A stretch of DNA of 7,793 nucleotides from Chloroflexota bacterium (lineage in GTDB: Bacteria; Chloroflexota; Dehalococcoidia; DSTF01; JACRBR01), in the NCBI GenBank assembly GCA_016213125.1, contig JACRBR010000335.1, forward strand, positions 1-7,793, in the 5' to 3' direction. The translations under genes and the position numbers were made by a program. Positions within the stretch are counted from its first letter, which is position 1; the number at the start of each line of letters is the position of its first letter. The notes beneath the pieces are model-generated. The model was not told where the DNA came from, did not search any database, and worked only from the letters and a program-made list of their open reading frames with translations. Positions 6,067-7,793 of the stretch are shown piece after piece.

Positions 6067-7791
6067 TTGACCGCACTCAGACGCATCCATCCACCGCCGG
6101 GAAGGTTCCTGCTCGGCTCGCTGGCGCTCATCGCGCTGCTCGCTGTTCTTGCCTTCGTGGCAATGCGGCCTGTAGCCGTGGGCCACGCACAGGAACCGGA
6201 TGAGGAAGTGCCCGTCTATACGGGTGGCGACCCCAGTGGCAACGAAACCGGCACGGGCGGCGATCTCGCCGGCGTGTCGCCGGGCACGCTCACCGAGGAG
6301 GATTTCACCGCGGCGGCCGAGAGCGAACCGTTCGCGGTGAAGCTGGCCGATCTCGTGAACCAGAACCGGCTGGGCATCAACTTCACCTGGCTGCTCATAA
6401 CCGGCTACCTGGTCATGTTCATGCAGGCTGGATTCGCACTGGTGGAAGTTGGCTTCTGCCGAGCGAAGAGCGCGCTGCACGTCATGATGACCAACTTCAT
6501 GGTCTACGGACTCGGCATGCTCGCCTTCTATTGCGTCGGCTTTGCCTTTGCCTTTGGCGGCCTCGGGAATGTCGGCGTTGGTAACCTGGGCGGCCTCGCG
6601 ACGCTCGACAAGGAGTGGACCATCTCCATCAACGGTGCGGATTGGGGCCTGCTCGGCTATAGCGGCTTCTTCCTCACCGGCACTCAGTACGATGTCGGTG
6701 TTGCCGCCTTCTTCCTCTTCCAGATGGTCTTCATGGACACGGCGGCCACCATTCCCACGGGCGCCCTTGCCGAACGCTGGAAGTGGAGCGGCTTCGTCAT
6801 CTACTCCGTGTTCATCGGCGCGGTGATCTACCCGGTCTACGCAAACTGGGCGTGGGGCGGCGGATGGCTTGCGACGTTGGGTCAGGACGGCGGATTCCTC
6901 GATCGAAGCTACACGGACTTCGCCGGTTCCGGCGTCGTCCACGCCATCGGCGGCTGGACCGCGCTCGCTGGAGCATTGGTGCTGGGACCCCGGTTGGGCA
7001 AGTTCAACAAGGATGGCACCGCGAACGCCATCCCCGGGCATAACATCATCCTGGCCACCGTTGGCACGTTCATTCTCGCCTTCGGCTGGTTCGGCTTTAA
7101 CCCGGGGTCGACGTTTGGCGCGGCAGGCAACGGCAACCTGCGCATCGGCATGGTTGCTACCGTCACCATGCTCGCCGGCGCCAGCGGCTCGCTGACCGCT
7201 ATGTGCACGACCTGGCTCAAGCTCGGCAAACCTGACTCGGGCATGATGATCAACGGTCTGCTTGCGGGGCTCGTGGCCATCACGGCTCCATCCGGTTTCG
7301 TGAGCCCAGCGTCCGCCGTCGTGATCGGTGGTATCGCCGGCGTGCTGGTCGTCTACGCGGTCGCGTTCTTTGAGAACGTCCTGAAGGTCGATGACCCCGT
7401 CGGCGCCATCTCCGTCCACGGAGTCAACGGCATGTGGGGTCAGATCGCCCTCGGCATCTTCGCCGATGGCACCGCCAACTACGGCGGGTGGACCGCAAAA
7501 GGCGCTCTCTTCGGTGATTGGGATCAGCTCTGGGCCCAGGTCATCGGCGCAGGCGTGGCGTTCGTATGGGCGTTCGGCGTCTCCTATGTCTTCTTCACGG
7601 CTTTGAAGGCGGTCGGACTCTTCCGCAGCAAGCCGGAGGACGAAATCGCGGGCCTCGATATCCCGGAAATGGGCGGCCAGGCCTACCACTGGGACGAAGA
7701 GTTCGCGAAGGGCATGTGGCCCATGCCAGTCGCGCGGCCCGCGCCATCGGTTGGCGGCGCTCCCTCCGGCGGTGGAGGTGGAGGTGGATAG
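6067..7791 (+). CDS. amt: Ammonium transporter, Amt/MEP family
   Basis: Trimeric inner-membrane channel that carries ammonium into the cell for nitrogen assimilation. The protein has 574 residues, longer than typical AmtB (about 400-430). Residues 12-41 are a signal peptide (RRIHPP, then LLGSLALIALLAVLAFV) with a likely cut after VGHA. Residues 42-103 are an extra acidic Gly/Thr-rich stretch outside the membrane. The transporter core runs from about 104 to 515. By comparison with E. coli AmtB, the pore histidines are H292 (DFAGSGVVHAIGG, with D284) and H451 (ISVHGVNGMWG), and the gate and binding residues are F222, W263, F344 and S348. GALAERWKW (232-240) and WFGFNPGS (341-348) are family signatures. 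The cytoplasmic tail keeps IAGLDIPEMGGQAY (527-540), the part that PII (GlnK) proteins contact, then runs into a Pro- and Gly-rich end (GGGGGGG). A PII gene would be expected downstream, outside the window. The TTG start follows a strong ribosome site. Confidence 0.97.
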   Translation: MTALRRIHPPPGRFLLGSLALIALLAVLAFVAMRPVAVGHAQEPDEEVPVYTGGDPSGNETGTGGDLAGVSPGTLTEEDFTAAAESEPFAVKLADLVNQNRLGINFTWLLITGYLVMFMQAGFALVEVGFCRAKSALHVMMTNFMVYGLGMLAFYCVGFAFAFGGLGNVGVGNLGGLATLDKEWTISINGADWGLLGYSGFFLTGTQYDVGVAAFFLFQMVFMDTAATIPTGALAERWKWSGFVIYSVFIGAVIYPVYANWAWGGGWLATLGQDGGFLDRSYTDFAGSGVVHAIGGWTALAGALVLGPRLGKFNKDGTANAIPGHNIILATVGTFILAFGWFGFNPGSTFGAAGNGNLRIGMVATVTMLAGASGSLTAMCTTWLKLGKPDSGMMINGLLAGLVAITAPSGFVSPASAVVIGGIAGVLVVYAVAFFENVLKVDDPVGAISVHGVNGMWGQIALGIFADGTANYGGWTAKGALFGDWDQLWAQVIGAGVAFVWAFGVSYVFFTALKAVGLFRSKPEDEIAGLDIPEMGGQAYHWDEEFAKGMWPMPVARPAPSVGGAPSGGGGGGG

Positions 7792-7793
7792 CA

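Noticed and set aside
5971..7689. 572-codon open frame antisense to amt
   Set aside because: It lies entirely opposite a gene with clear Amt motifs; its product is rich in Arg, Asp, His and Glu with no recognisable domain, as expected for an antisense frame in G+C-rich DNA.

Overview
This is a G+C-rich bacterial window with two oppositely oriented gene blocks that diverge from a 325-bp intergenic region at about 4526-4850. The left block reads on the minus strand: an uncharacterised 261-residue protein, ruvB, a HigB/HigA-type toxin-antitoxin pair, pyrE, and the N-terminal three quarters of a family 1 glycoside hydrolase that runs off the window start. The right block reads on the plus strand: a zinc-ribbon/TPR protein, a small membrane protein with a PH-like soluble part, and an Amt-family ammonium transporter that ends 2 bases before the window end. 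The organism cannot be fixed from the sequence. The high G+C, Shine-Dalgarno-led genes, a ruvB separated from ruvA/ruvC, and a long-tailed Amt would fit a Chloroflexota- or Actinobacteria-like free-living bacterium (low-confidence inference).

Left block. A good candidate promoter (4597-4626) precedes the uncharacterised gene. Gaps are short (40, 46, -4 and 21 bp) down to pyrE, so the first five genes could be one transcript joining DNA repair (RuvB) and pyrimidine synthesis (PyrE). The toxin-antitoxin pair sits between the two housekeeping genes. Its toxin gene is much poorer in G+C than ruvB (50% against 85% in hand-counted stretches), and a 20-bp dyad lies directly before the toxin start. 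This looks like an acquired, self-regulated module lodged in a housekeeping operon. The glycosidase gene follows pyrE after a 130-bp gap with its own ribosome binding site.

Right block. The zinc-ribbon/TPR gene and the membrane-protein gene are 3 bp apart and probably translationally coupled. The amt gene follows 37 bp later with a very strong Shine-Dalgarno sequence and a TTG start. The transporter keeps the twin histidines and the conserved cytoplasmic tail, and adds an acidic outside extension after its signal peptide and a poly-glycine C-terminus. The two small genes have no assigned function; their position suggests, but does not show, a link to ammonium uptake.

The best leads are the toxin-antitoxin module with its operator-like dyad and histone-like antitoxin tail, the uncharacterised zinc-ribbon/TPR plus membrane pair before amt, the uncharacterised protein before ruvB, and a substitution in the catalytic loop of PyrE. 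No complete new defence or mobile system is evident.
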